From NCBI GenBank assembly GCA_034440635.1, contig JAOTON010001680.1, positions 1,306,001 to 1,370,000 of the forward strand: a stretch of DNA of 64,000 nucleotides, in the 5' to 3' direction. This document shows, in pieces, positions 24,607 to 36,724 of this stretch. The notes under the pieces were generated by a model that ran no database searches, was not told the DNA's origin, and worked only from the letters and a program-made list of their open reading frames with translations. Made by a program: the position numbers and the translations under genes. Every line of letters begins with the position of its first letter. Within the stretch, counting starts at the first letter, position 1. The DNA is from Lepas anatifera (Eukaryota > Arthropoda > Thecostraca > Lepadidae).

Positions 24607-27538
24607 CGTGACTGACGGTGTCCCCAGTGTGGTATTTTGTGCTGCAAAACATCATCCCACAAAGCCAGAAACACAACACGTATCAACAGCTCCACTAAAA
24701 CACCGACAAGCTTAATGCCACCATTGTGGCGCTACACAGAGGCTCATTTCCGCAGTCCATTTCTACAATTGGCGTCCGCCCGCTGCCGGCCGGCGGCGCT
24801 GTCGCATTTAGCGTCAGCGCCGCCCCGCCGCGCTCTGGCTCTGTGACACCGCCGCGCGCCGGAAGCGTAACACAAAGCGCCCGGGGCGCCGGTCCGGGCG
24901 GAGTGTACAGTTACAGTGGGAGCCGCCTCCATCGACAGGGCCACCAGCCCACTGACGACGCTCCAGAGCCGAACACTACGGCACAATACAGAGGGAGGAG
25001 TTCAGCTGTCGTTATCGGCTGTTCCAATCTGCTCGGAGGTGTCGACGGCTTTTTTGTGCCCATTCTTCCCAGAAATATCCAACCATCCGAAGCTTAGTTA
25101 GACACTGGTTTTGTTCGTGGGCCGTAGCAGGAGTGGGCTGGCAAGACCAAAATGACCGACAGCTTTCTAATTTGAAGGGATATATCTTCAGCTCAGGTCA
25201 AAAGGTTTGAGGCCATTTAGCAAATACACCTCACAGCCCCGTAACAGAACAGTCACCGAAACCCCCAAACACGTACGTCTAATTTCCTAATTGAAACTCG
25301 CACGGCTTAGATAACGCAAAACAAACATTCGACCGGCGGAATGCTGTACTTTACATTTGAGAACAAGTAACATCATAGTGCGTAACCCAAAATTACACTC
25401 GATGCGACATCTAACTATGTTTGAGTTTAACTGAGAAAAGGTCTGGTAAATGAAGCGCATCCCTCCTATCGCTATGCCCTTAGTGTGGTTTAAAACAAAT
25501 AAATGAAATGAGAACAAAGAACCTCAAAGGCTGTTCTTCGAGCCGAGGCGATCTGGTTTAAGGAGGCACACCACTCCCGGACACCAATCAAAGTCCTGGC
25601 TACCTCTGATGGCGCGCGTTCTCGACGTCGTTAACCTGCCATCCAAGTATCGCAGGAAGCCCTCAGGCTGACACCGCGCCCAGCACGTGCGCGCACCTCT
25701 GACCTGGGGGCACGACCCCAACAGTAGACGTCGAACCAGGAGTCGGAAACCACGGAAAACTAGATCAGTCGGCCCTGAATCGTCACAAGTCACAATCTAC
25801 CGAAAACAACGGCATCCAGCTGAGAGCAGCGATTTGCGGCCCCGTGCCGGCTCTGACACCCATGACTCCTCTGGGACATGCCAGAGGCTTTGGTCACTGC
25901 TGACTCAGAGGTGACGCACTTACGCAGAAACGGCAGTGCCGGGTCACGTGTGGCAATTTAGCTGTCACCACCGCTGAGCTTACCACCATTACCTTATATG
26001 GAAGACGGATTTCAGCGCCGCCGCGGCCTGACCCGGCCACTTCAAACTTCATTGCTGATGAACCTCCGCCGCAGTAGAACTCGCACAACGACCGACAGCG
26101 CCGGTCACAGGCCTGATGCAACGACTCCAGCTCATGGCGTACTTGAAAACCGCCGCCGACGCGGGCAAACGGCCTAACGACAACTCGCCAAACAGAAGCG
26201 AGGCCAGACACGAGCGAAACGGGCCCGCTGCAAACGAGCGTCGTGTCATGAAAAGTTTCCCCGCTCCACAATGGGCCGGACGCGTGGGTCCATTACCGGG
26301 TGGAGGGATGGGTTTGTTTTGCAGCGGCAGAGGTCGCAGGTCACCGCGCGGCGCGGCCGCCACAGCGCTGATGTCAGCCCGCGCCCCCTGACACCAGTCA
26401 TGCAACAGGCTGTCTTGTACACTGCAGACGGGAGCGGCTGCGGTCACACGCGGTTTACGATCGTCAGCCGAGCTGCAGTCTTCCCGGCGCAGCCGAGGAG
26501 CCAAATCGTGACGGAGAGAACTGGTCACATCACGCGACAGGCCGGCCACAATGAAGGTCGCACAATGGTCAGCGTGTCGCAGCCGGTGGTGGACGGGAGA
26601 GGCGAGCGACAGGTCAGCGCACGCCCAGAGAAACCACGGCGCCAACCCGAAACGTCCCACGGTGCCTGCAATGGGGACGGGGAATGGTACCGACAACCGA
26701 CCCTGACCAGAGCGTCTCTCCCCGCCCAGGAGGCTGGACCCTGTCCAGAGCGACCCTCATCCGTCCATGAGGCTGGAAAAACCTGCAGGGAGTAGATGAC
26801 TATGTTGTTAGCTGGATATCAAAACCACAACACAGCACCGTTTCGGCGGGTGACACTGACCAAACACGGAGGCCCAGCGAGACGTCAGCGCTTTCATAAT
26901 AGCCACACCGTAAATATCGCGATCCCAAACAGTCAAATATTTATCAGGAGTAAGGTCACTCACACCATGACATCACCCTGCTAAAACATGTGAATGGCCG
27001 ACTGCGATGCGTATCTTCTAACGAGGTGTCTGTGCGATGCCGTGCCCCCGGTGACGGAACCCTCATACGTCATCTGAGCAGGGGCGTCGTCGCCAAGAGG
27101 GCAATCAATATCCATGGAGGCCCTGGCTCCATGAAATTTTAGGAGACCCTTCGCTAACTCATGGCTCCCTTTGATGCTAGCAGCTTTTGATAGACTCATT
27201 AGTCTGATTAACTATAAATGCGGCACCAACCAGCAAACGAGACTACCTATTTGAAATTGAAGCCCCTGGCTGGCGGGAGATGTCCCCAGAGCAGGTTAGG
27301 GATAGTCGTCCGGCCACGTAAATGGCGTTACGGGCCCACTACCGGCATATATAACGTTGTCGCCATTGATACGCACCATACGTACATTTCACGGACCTAG
27401 CATACGAGGTCAGCCCCTGACTGACAAATGACGCGGCCTAGACGATACAGGATGCTAGTAGACCATCCACGGAAGGTGATCGTTCGCAATATTTTAAGGC
27501 CCGTCCCCGAAACAGGTCAAGGAGCTACGTCAGCATCC
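24607..27538. other. Single-copy stretch, no gene recognised
   Basis: CpG-rich at about 24770-24970 and 26030-26700, AT-rich at about 25180-25530. The longest frame is 215 codons on the minus strand (26049-26696). It is not repetitive but has no domain I recognise, and a 174-codon plus-strand frame (26271-26795) overlaps it, as expected in stop-poor GC-rich DNA. No transposon terminus was found. Confidence 0.4.
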
Positions 27539-27707
27539 AGCTATGTCAGTGATAATGGCGGTCCCAGTTGGAGAAGAAGAGACATACCCCATCCACCTAA
27601 GACAGTGACAAGTGGCGCTCCCACTTAGAGCAAAAGAGACAGATATCGTCCAGCTAAGACCAGCATAATGGTCTTCCCAGTTGCAGCAGAGGAGACAGAT
27701 ATTTTCT
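27539..27707. repeat. Decayed tandem repeat, about 56-bp unit, 3 copies
   Basis: Copies begin at about 27539, 27596 and 27652. Shared blocks are an AGTGATAATGG-like segment, TCCCAGTTGGAG or a variant, and GAGACAGATAT. Copies differ at about a quarter to a third of positions, so the array is old. Confidence 0.65.
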
Positions 27708-29775
27708 AGGAGTAGTTTTAGGAGTCATGTTCAGCGATAAGGAGTACTTGCGATCTGAAGCTACCTGACAACAAAATATAGGCAGTCCAGCCCTTCGTGG
27801 GATGATAGGGACCTTTTTTTGGCTCTGAACACGGATACAGCGATTTCTGCTCTTAAAATTTGATTTGCTCAATCCTAAGGTCACTTATACCATGGGGAAA
27901 AGTATTTTCATAGTATGTTTATCGATCGATCGACAAGTGTTAAGAGTATAATGCTCTATATGCTCTATCATATCCTACATGGCATTGTTTTTCTATCCTT
28001 TCTGAGAATAAGAATAATCAACGAATTTATTTCTTTTCGATAATTTGATAGCAAACATAGTCCAATAGCAAACCACTCTTTCTCAATGAAAGTGCACGGG
28101 AAACTATAAATAAGACCGGATTTGGACTCAAATCCGGAAAAGCGACTCCGACAAGATTTCCGAATTTCAAATCCTGTTGCAGCTCCAGCTACATATAATT
28201 AATGCTCCTGAAATGTATACAATGCCGCTATCAAGGAAGTCCACATAAAAAGAGAATTGTCTTCGATCGGCAACAATCTCATATTTCAGGGCCGGGCCAA
28301 CGACCGGGTCTAGGAGGAAGCTCTACCTAAAGCAGTAAATAACAAGCTGAGGCTGATCTTATGGCACGGGAGCCCCCAGCGTCACAGTGCGTACTGCGCG
28401 CATGCTTCATGTATTCCCATACCAGTCTGCAGGAACACACTGGACACCCCTGTCTTAAACAAGAGGACATCAAACAGCACAAAGGGATTAGTTTCATTCG
28501 TGTGTATAAGAAAATCGAATATCAGACTCCCAAAACTTTGAGGTACCTCGGGATATAGGATAGTAAGCCCCATGGAAATAAATCCATAGACACCCCGGAT
28601 CTGTAGCCATGTGACGTCAGGTGCACGCAGTCAGCTGCTGCAGCAGGTGAGGCGTGACGGTGCACATGGTGGCCGCGCGTGACACGGCGTCACAACCCGT
28701 GATGCAGCCTCCAGCAGCGGGGGGGGCAGGCCTGCGTAGGAGGGTGAGGGACAGCAGGGGGAGTGTTGGCTGGACATGGTGGGCGGAGCGGTGGACAGCT
28801 GCTGTGATCATGGACTGAGCTAGTGCAGGGAGGACAAAATCCATAAATACCAGTAACAAATGGCGGGGTTGTTGAAACGGGGCCCTCGATATACCCGCGA
28901 CAAACTAGGGACGGCGAGTTCATAACCACCCTCCCGCCGTGCCCCCGGTGACACGGATCTCAAAAATGAGAACAAAACTAGCTTGTGAGAACAGCCTCAG
29001 TGCTATTTGGCCTCTTCACTTTTCCTTCAATCATTTCCCATCTACGACCTGCAACAAATACAGTGATGTTCCCTACAGACTACACAAGGTCCTTGTCAAA
29101 AGGGAGGAGGGGAGGTGGGAGAGGGAGTGTCACAGTTGTATGCATGTCCGACCTCAGCTGGACGAGGGGGAGGGGTGACCAGCGGCTGAACGAGTGCCGA
29201 CCACGGTGGAGCGTGACGTGGGGGAGAGGGCTAATAACGGAACTACGCCAGAGCTATTGAAAACCACAGAGCTAGGGTGAATAGTAGTCTAGTTTATACG
29301 GGAGTCGATGACAAATCCGGACTGTATCAGACCAAGCTGTACCCACTTCGCAAGTTAGAACCAATGCATTGATATAATGGGTGCCGCATATTTTCATGGT
29401 GTGCATATTTCAACTTTAAGTAAAAGCCCTAAATAATCTTATTTCACTGAACTGAAAAGGTAATCAAATGCAGAGAATCTCGAAGCAGGAACGACGTTCC
29501 GGCGTCTTTCAAGAAACAGCTGGCGGGACCAAAGCTTCAGTAGGCAGTTTCATAACACCCAGTCTCCGCCGCTGAACTCAGCTCAACTTTCTCACCACAC
29601 TGCCTCGTCGGCCGGGCTTCCAGTTACGCCACTCGTTGGAGCGGAAGTGCTCCGGTGAGCAGAGAAACGTCACCTCGCAGACAAAACAGCCCGCGCAGGG
29701 AGTCAGTGACCGCCTCCACGGCCGCTACCCCGGTCCACCTTCCACCAAACACCTATACCGCAGCGCCATCAACAC
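27708..29775. other. Single-copy stretch, no gene recognised
   Basis: AT-rich to about 28250 with an ATCGATCGATCGAC microsatellite at about 27921. It is GC-rich and G-run rich at 28600-28930 and 29080-29230. A CRE-type TGACGTCA lies at 28612-28619. Frames are short and carry no recognised domain. Confidence 0.45.
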
Positions 29776-29928
29776 CACCGCGCCACCAACGTCCTCAGCG
29801 CGCCGCCAATGTCCTCAGCGCGCCGCCAACGTCCTCAGCGCGCCGCCAACGTCCTCAGCGCGCCGCCAACGTCCTCAGCGCGCCACCAACGTCCTCAGCG
29901 CGCCGCCAACACCCACAACTCGCCGCCA
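29776..29928. repeat. Minisatellite, 20-bp unit, about 7-8 copies
   Basis: The block GTCCTCAGCGCGCCGCCAAC repeats exactly or nearly so every 20 bp from 29791, with a decayed copy at each end. Inner copies are almost identical, which suggests a young or actively homogenised array. It is extremely CpG-rich. Confidence 0.95.
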
Positions 29929-30790
29929 TCGAGTACGCCGCTCAGCGCGTCACATTAGTCTGGTGTGAGACGGATACGGCGCACCCTGCCGTGTGCGTGC
30001 GTAACCACCCTGTCTCAGCGGTGATTACGCCAAATAGCAGAGTCTGCCCTCTGCCCAGCCCCAGGCATCCGGAGGAAAGCTACCATTTATACGCAGACAA
30101 CCAGCGGGGAAAGGCCGGGGGCGCCCGTCGACTGAGCCGGACAGTGAACCCGCTCGCCGAATCGCGATTCAACGCCTGCGGGCTGGAAATAATCACACAA
30201 CACAGTGAACCCAACAATGTAGCTGTGTCGTTCCGCGCTACGTAAAAACGAAATGAAAGGGTGCGAATGGGGCCGGCTGGCCTCACTAACCGGTGTCGGG
30301 ACATGCGAGGCCTAATTAAACCGGAGCCAGGCACTTACGACAGAATGACTGGGCCGGTGGCGCTGAGAGACCCACCCCCGGCTGTCGTGACGGCGGCAAT
30401 CCAACCAAATGAAACTTACAGCCGCCGCCGAGTCGGCCCCATGTGTCACAATTAAACGATTTGGCCCGACCAGTGTCACGAAATTGGGCTGGAGGGCGTC
30501 TACTTTCCGACAGTTACGGAGCAAAAAAGTCTGACGGAATCACCGCCGAGAAACACCGCAGTGTCGCTGCCTGAGCGCGCTAGCTGAGAAGTGGCGGGGC
30601 AGCAGCCTAACGTGCAGCGCGAGTCCCCGGCTTCGACACGGGCGACAGACTTTCGATTGTGCGCAACACCAGTCACCAGCGCTGTCTCTTCTCACTTGAA
30701 GGGCACCTAAAACAATTTCCAGGCGAATAAGTAAAATTACAGAAATATCCAAGGAAACCGTCCTAAATCCGTCACCCTCAGGGCAGACCG
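29929..30790. other. Single-copy stretch, no gene seen
   Basis: GC-rich with short overlapping frames and no recognised domain. The sequence directly before 30791 is ordinary and forms the target site of the MITE that follows. Confidence 0.5.
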
Positions 30791-30961
30791 CCCTGGTTCA
30801 AAGGTGGACCTATGATCACTGATTGGAGGGTGGGGGGGTGGAAGCGAAATTTCAGGGGGCACCATTGATATTTCAGGGGGCGCCGTGACCATTTCAAGGG
30901 CGCCGATGGTCAATCGAGGGGGAAGTGTCCCCTTGCCCCTGGATCCGCGTATGCCCTGGTT
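30791..30961. mobile_element. hAT-type MITE, 155 bp, with perfect 8-bp target-site duplication
   Basis: The element spans 30799-30953. The right end, reverse-complemented, is CATACGCGGATCCAGGGG, and the left end CAAAGGTGGACCTATGA matches it loosely. A perfect 8-bp direct repeat CCCTGGTT flanks it (30791-30798 and 30954-30961). The interior carries four GGGGGC-type blocks (TTTCAGGGGGC) with no coding frame. Its interior is related to 59903-60008, so the family is multicopy. The termini resemble those of the MITE at 7461 (CAGTGGCGGATCC type). Confidence 0.9.
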
Positions 30962-32218
30962 TTGAACTCCATGACACTTCCTTCGCCGTCTCGACGATCT
31001 TCGTCAGTAGTTCCGTGACCTATGTATGGCGGAGTCATATAAACGGCTTTGATAAAGTAGCTGTTACGTGCGGCTTACATGCTCGTGTCCCGGGACATTC
31101 CAGCTTTGATCCAAACCTCAAAATTACCTACTGACCAGCACCTTGAAAACGACAGGTCAGGTAAAACGTTTGTGGTTGGGCATGAAAATCCTGACATCTG
31201 TTTCATGGCCAGACAAAAGCGTCAGACCCAACGCGTAATCCCGCATACTTATGACTCTACACACCGTAATAGCCTACTTAACATCATTGTGACAAGAGAG
31301 GTTCTCAGATGAGTTAACTATGGGCTTGACGTGCCAGGTCATCTGTGCGGGGAGAGGACAGAACAGGATTTCCCTCTTAAATTTATCTAGCTGCAGCCAA
31401 TTATTCCAAGGTGCAGGTTCTCGCGTCTCTGGGACAACCACCCATGACGAAGATACATTACCACATGACAGCCATCAAAATGTTATTCCAAAACACAATA
31501 CACCCGTTGGAAAATCGGATGATCTCCGCAGGACAGTCTATTTACACACGTCGCATTCGTGTTGGCCGCCCTTCGCCGCCCGGCGATGAAGACGGTTCTC
31601 AGCGGCCAGTGAAAGCGTCACGCAGCACGCATTTTACCACACCTGGCAAAAAGAGGCAGCGTTTTTGCGTCAGTGTCGCCGGCGCACCGCAACCGCCGCG
31701 ATCACCGCGGCCGCGCCGAGCTACCAATCACGACGCGCCGCGATCGCCCTCCGATCGGGCTGTTCACTGATGGCTGACATAGCTAGCGGAGCGGGCGGAC
31801 AACAGCGGAATACTGAGCAGGACACAGTGGGACGCCGGTCACACTGCCCCAGTTAGCCAGCAGTTAACCACGCTCCGACACCGAGCAGGATCGGGTTTCA
31901 GCACCAAAAACTGTCGGCGTGTTGTTTGGTGTTCGCTGGGCCGTAGGGAACGTGGTCGGCGCCTTTCCGTCCCTATCGTGTTGACATGATAATTTTATTC
32001 AGCTCATGCCATGCAAAGACCATTGGATGAAAACACTTTCACCGCTGTTTCACTCACGAGCTTTCTTTCGTTACATTGAGTAATCACTAGAAGACATCGT
32101 GACCGTTCAGCAGCCAAGGCGCATTGCAACGGATTTCTTTACTAGGGGAGGACCAACTCGGCCGGGTGATAACCGAGCGGTGCATAGCGAGGCTGGAACA
32201 TACAGCTTCCATGGTTAT
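30962..32218. other. Single-copy stretch, no gene recognised
   Basis: Mixed composition. The plus-strand frame 31411-31770 (119 codons) overlaps others and has no domain I know. The segment at 31560-31780 is CpG-rich. A single AGGTCA lies near 31155. Confidence 0.45.
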
Positions 32219-32286
32219 GGCTAGGTGTCTTTGGCTAGGTGTCTTTTTTACAAGGCTAGGTGTCATTTACATGGCTAGGTGTCTTT
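32219..32286. repeat. Short tandem repeat, GGCTAGGTGTCTTT, 4 copies
   Basis: Copies at 32219, 32233, 32254 and 32273 share GGCTAGGTGTC and have spacers of 0-7 extra bases. Unequal spacers mean the array has decayed by small indels. Confidence 0.85.
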
Positions 32287-32383
32287 GAAAACGATCACGA
32301 TGCACTCCGCCAAAACTAGAACTGGAAACATTTGGGTAGGTCTGGGCAGGTGATGTCCGGCTCAGGTCCCATCATATATTGCG

Positions 32384-32411
32384 GGGGGCGTCCCCTGGCT
32401 CACCAGGGGAC
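32384..32411. repeat. Perfect 9-bp hairpin in a GGGGGCGTCCCC fold-back
   Basis: GTCCCCTGG (32390-32398), a 4-base loop, and CCAGGGGAC (32403-32411) form a perfect stem. The upstream GGGGGGCGTCCCC adds an alternative pairing. It is similar in layout to 21351-21388. It may be the subterminal part of a G/C-block transposon; no TSD was found. Confidence 0.55.
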
Positions 32412-33600
32412 TCGTCCCCTGCTCCCCTACCCTTCTCCCTCTTTAGGCGTCCTGCAGTGGCCTTGCGGAAAATCTCAACACTATATAAACTGGATAAAAA
32501 ACAACGAATGGACAAACATCACACCCAACTTTCAGCATCCCACGTTCACTTCTGCTTCCGGTGGTACAAAAACCTCTCTTCCACGAGCTGTCAACCACGG
32601 CGTCCGCTTCGTCACCTACCGCTCGACACGACAGGAAAGCCGGGCCTTAATCGCCGCGCCTCAGATACCAGAGCGGCGGGGAAAGTGGCGTCGACTGGCG
32701 GGCACGCCGGCGACGGTAGCATTGGTGACGCCCAGGGGCACGGCTGGTGACACGGTTCCCATCCACTGGCACCGGCACAGGCACCTGCAGCCTGCTCAGG
32801 TAGCGCACCCAGCGCCGAGGTACGGCAGCCCTGCTCCTCCAGCCTCTTCACCGGCACAAGCAGCAGTGTCTGGGACCGGGGCCATCAAACGTAGGCGACA
32901 GAGTCTCATATATAGCTTACAGCTAGTGAATAAAACATGCAGGCTTTCAACAGAGCTTTTTCGGGTCTTTTTATTTGTTTACTTTCTTGCGTACATTCTT
33001 GCCATTGATACGAGAAATACTAGTTTGAAGCCGGACAAAAAGGAAGGTGAATACATCACTTTAACCCATGTTTCTCCAAGGTGTAGAATAGCGAAATTTT
33101 TCTTATTCCTCAATAAAATTCCAGCAATACACTGTTTTAGCATGTCTCGGCTAAAAATTGCTAGCATTTTTAGCCTGAAACACGCATAATTCTAAATGAA
33201 GTCTTAGCCCAAACGATTGGCAAAGACGATATGAAGTCGTAAGCGTATTGGGCAACTCCCTTTACCTTCCAGCCAGTCTGACATCCTGAGTAATTCGCCT
33301 CGCAAATCATTTACGCATGAAGCTGATAAAATCATCGTCAACGCCGCTGATCTCTTGCTGAGCTCTCTTCCAGCCCAGGCTGAGCGATGACGCAACACGG
33401 CGACCCCCTACCTGTGCCAACCGCGGTGGTGACGGGCGGCCCGCTTGTGGCTAGATTTGTGGGGCATCCCGCGCGCCACTAAATAGACCTCAGTTCTCAG
33501 CGCTGATAGTCAGGTTCCACACCTCAGAGCGCGATCAGCGAGGTCAGAAGCTGTGGGAATGCGACCTAATCTGGTCTGGGAGCCGACACTAGGAGACGCG
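32412..33600. other. Single-copy stretch containing the tail of a 285-codon open frame
   Basis: A plus-strand frame runs 32332-33189. It is the longest frame in the window not built from tandem repeats. Its product has a hydrophobic run (about residues 205-220, LFVYFLAYILAI) but no conserved motif. It crosses the hairpin at 32390 and shifts from GC-rich to AT-rich halfway, so I do not call it a gene. The rest is mixed with no repeats. Confidence 0.35.
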
Positions 33601-33814
33601 CCTTGAAGGCTGATAGGATGAGAAAGGAGGGAGCTGTGGCGCCTTGATGGCTGAGACGAGAGGGCGGCTTGATGGCTGAGACGAGAGGGCGGGAGCAGCG
33701 GCGCCTTGATGGCTGAGACGAGAGGGCGGGAGCTGCGGCGCCTTGATGGCTGAGACGAGAGGGCGGGAGCTGCGGCGCGTTGCTGGCTGACAGGATGAGA
33801 GGGCGGGAGTTGGG
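33601..33814. repeat. Minisatellite, 37-bp unit, about 5.5 copies
   Basis: The unit is GGCTGAGACGAGAGGGCGGG followed by AGCTGCGGCGCCTTGAT. One copy near 33660 lacks about 10 bp. Edge copies read TGATAGGATGAGAAAGG and TGACAGGATGAGAGGG. The minus-strand frames of 116-191 codons come from this array and the GC-rich flank. Confidence 0.93.
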
Positions 33815-35455
33815 CCACGTCTCGCAACTCTGCGACTGGGGCAGACTCGCCGCCGTGGCTGCAGTCTGCACGGCGCCAGTCCTGCAGACCGTACACTGAG
33901 CCGTGCAGCCGCAAGGGTGCGAGTGCACGCACTCGGCACGCACTGATGGCTGGCCGCTCACACGGCGGCTGCGTGCTGTGAAACGCCGCAGGCACTGTCA
34001 GCACGTGCTTTGTCAGCTGAGGAGGGCAGCCGGCCCCGCCCGGCCGGCCCACAGCCGCAGGCAGCTCTAACTGTCGCCCCAGCATTTATATGACAGGATG
34101 GCATCGTTGAAATCGTTACGGTCCCGAACAACGGTGAGATTTCTCGGCTTATTAACTCAGCTGGAAATGGGCTCAACCGGAATAGTAGTTAGCCTGAGCA
34201 CTTACCCTGATGACGTCTTGAAAGTGAGTCTGGTGCACTCGTCAAATTCCAGTTAGGCCGGCCCGTTCCCTTCTTCGGGTGTTGTTTCCCACGTAGTTGG
34301 AACGGCAAACCGCGGGGAGGGCGGCCTGTGCACCGCATGCATATACATGAGAGGTGCGTATGCGTGTGTACCAAGGGGAGGGTTAACTGCGGTCGCCACG
34401 CCACCCCACATTCCAGCTATCGCACGCCTGGACTGGAAGCGATAGTCGATAGGCAGCAATCAAACCTCGTCTCCTCCAGCGGACACGAAGCCACGCCAGT
34501 CCGTCCATTACTGCATCATCATCGCGTCGCCGACCCGTCGATCCGACACGCGACGACAGCGCTGCTGTCGTCGCGGCCTTAGGGCCGGAGTGAACTGTCG
34601 GCGCAGGCTGAGGGCCGGGGTCGGTGTCCGCCGCTCGACGGGACAGCTCAGCGCTCACCCGGCCGCGCGCGCCGCCGCGCCCGGTAGACCGGCCAATATC
34701 CTGCCGCCCGCTTCACGTCAGGGAACGGTCGGCCTGGCGGCCACGTATGGATTCCGGCCAATTCGGCACGGCAAGGGATCCCTTCGCAAGGATCGGAATC
34801 GTGCAGACACTTCAAACCTTCACTTTCAGAGAAAACGTGGTAAACTGGATGGGCATGCAGCCTGCAAAGGAGAGGGGGAGGAAGAACGAGAGAATGAGTT
34901 TCAGGCTTCAAACAGTGGTACAACTCCAGCCAAGGAGTCATTTCAGCAGTTTGCAATTCCGTCTGAATTTCGTTGCAAAAACGAAACAAAAGTAGATCGA
35001 CAGAGAATGAGCACGAGCGACCAAAGCTCTCCTAGCTTATAATGATTTTTGTAAATGACCAGAAGTGGCGAATAGTACGCCAAACGAAGGGGGCATGACT
35101 GGCGTTACCATGGAATAGAGTATATGAATACCTTTATTCAATCCTTTATTCTACAGAGTTACTGACGATATGATCTGAAGAATCTTACCGTGGTGATCTG
35201 CCTCTGAAGGTCAGATGGTTTTGGGATAAATCAATATTTGTCCGGAATGCGTTCATCAGCAAAATTGGGCATTTTCATGCAAATCTTTTGTAATATCCTG
35301 TATATGAATGAGAGATAACAGAGGGTTAAAACCAATGAAGGCTCGCCGCACTACATTGTCAACGTCGTGGTAAAACGTCATTGTTCTCCAAACTGTGCAA
35401 TATGGTCTAGCAATTAAAAGTTTTCGCAGGTCAGCCGGTCACCCGACAACATGAC
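33815..35455. other. Single-copy stretch, no gene recognised
   Basis: GC-rich to about 34770 and AT-rich after 35040. The plus-strand frame 34590-35042 (150 codons) and its overlapping partners have no recognised domain. No transposon terminus seen. Confidence 0.45.
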
Positions 35456-35505
35456 CAATGATTATTAATGATTAATCAACATATCAATGATTATTAATCA
35501 TACAT
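35456..35505. repeat. AT-rich tandem duplication, 29-bp unit, about 1.7 copies
   Basis: CAATGATTATTAAT occurs at 35456 and again at 35485, with ATTAATCA shared as well. It lies about 75 bp before the CT tract. Confidence 0.7.
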
Positions 35506-35575
35506 ATATCCACTACTCTACCCCAACCCAAAGCGATAAATTTGGAGGCCCTGGACGTCTTATCCCTAAGGTTCG

Positions 35576-36594
<1,019 letters not shown>

Positions 36595-36724
36595 CCAGCA
36601 CGTGTAGTCGCCTCAGCCTCATCCCATAGGTTCTGGGTGCACGGGCGATAGAACAGAAAGATAGTGAAAAAAGTGTTTTTACCAAAACCTATGGGATAAG
36701 ACTGATGCGACTACACCTGCTGGG
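36595..36724. mobile_element. Fold-back element, 41-bp arms at 88% identity
   Basis: The left arm at 36595-36635 and the reverse complement of 36683-36723 match at about 36 of 41 positions. Shared blocks are GTGTAGTCGC, ATCCCATAGG and CCAGCA. The loop is about 47 bases. A fold-back of this size suggests a small MITE or the structured 3-prime part of a retroelement. No flanking duplication was found and the boundaries are uncertain. Confidence 0.6.

Noticed and set aside
23252..24695. Ser/Val-Leu-rich minus-strand frames of 332 and 360 codons as a mucin-like gene
   Set aside because: The 24-bp unit leaves frames open on both strands, and there is no signal peptide or non-repeat domain at either end.
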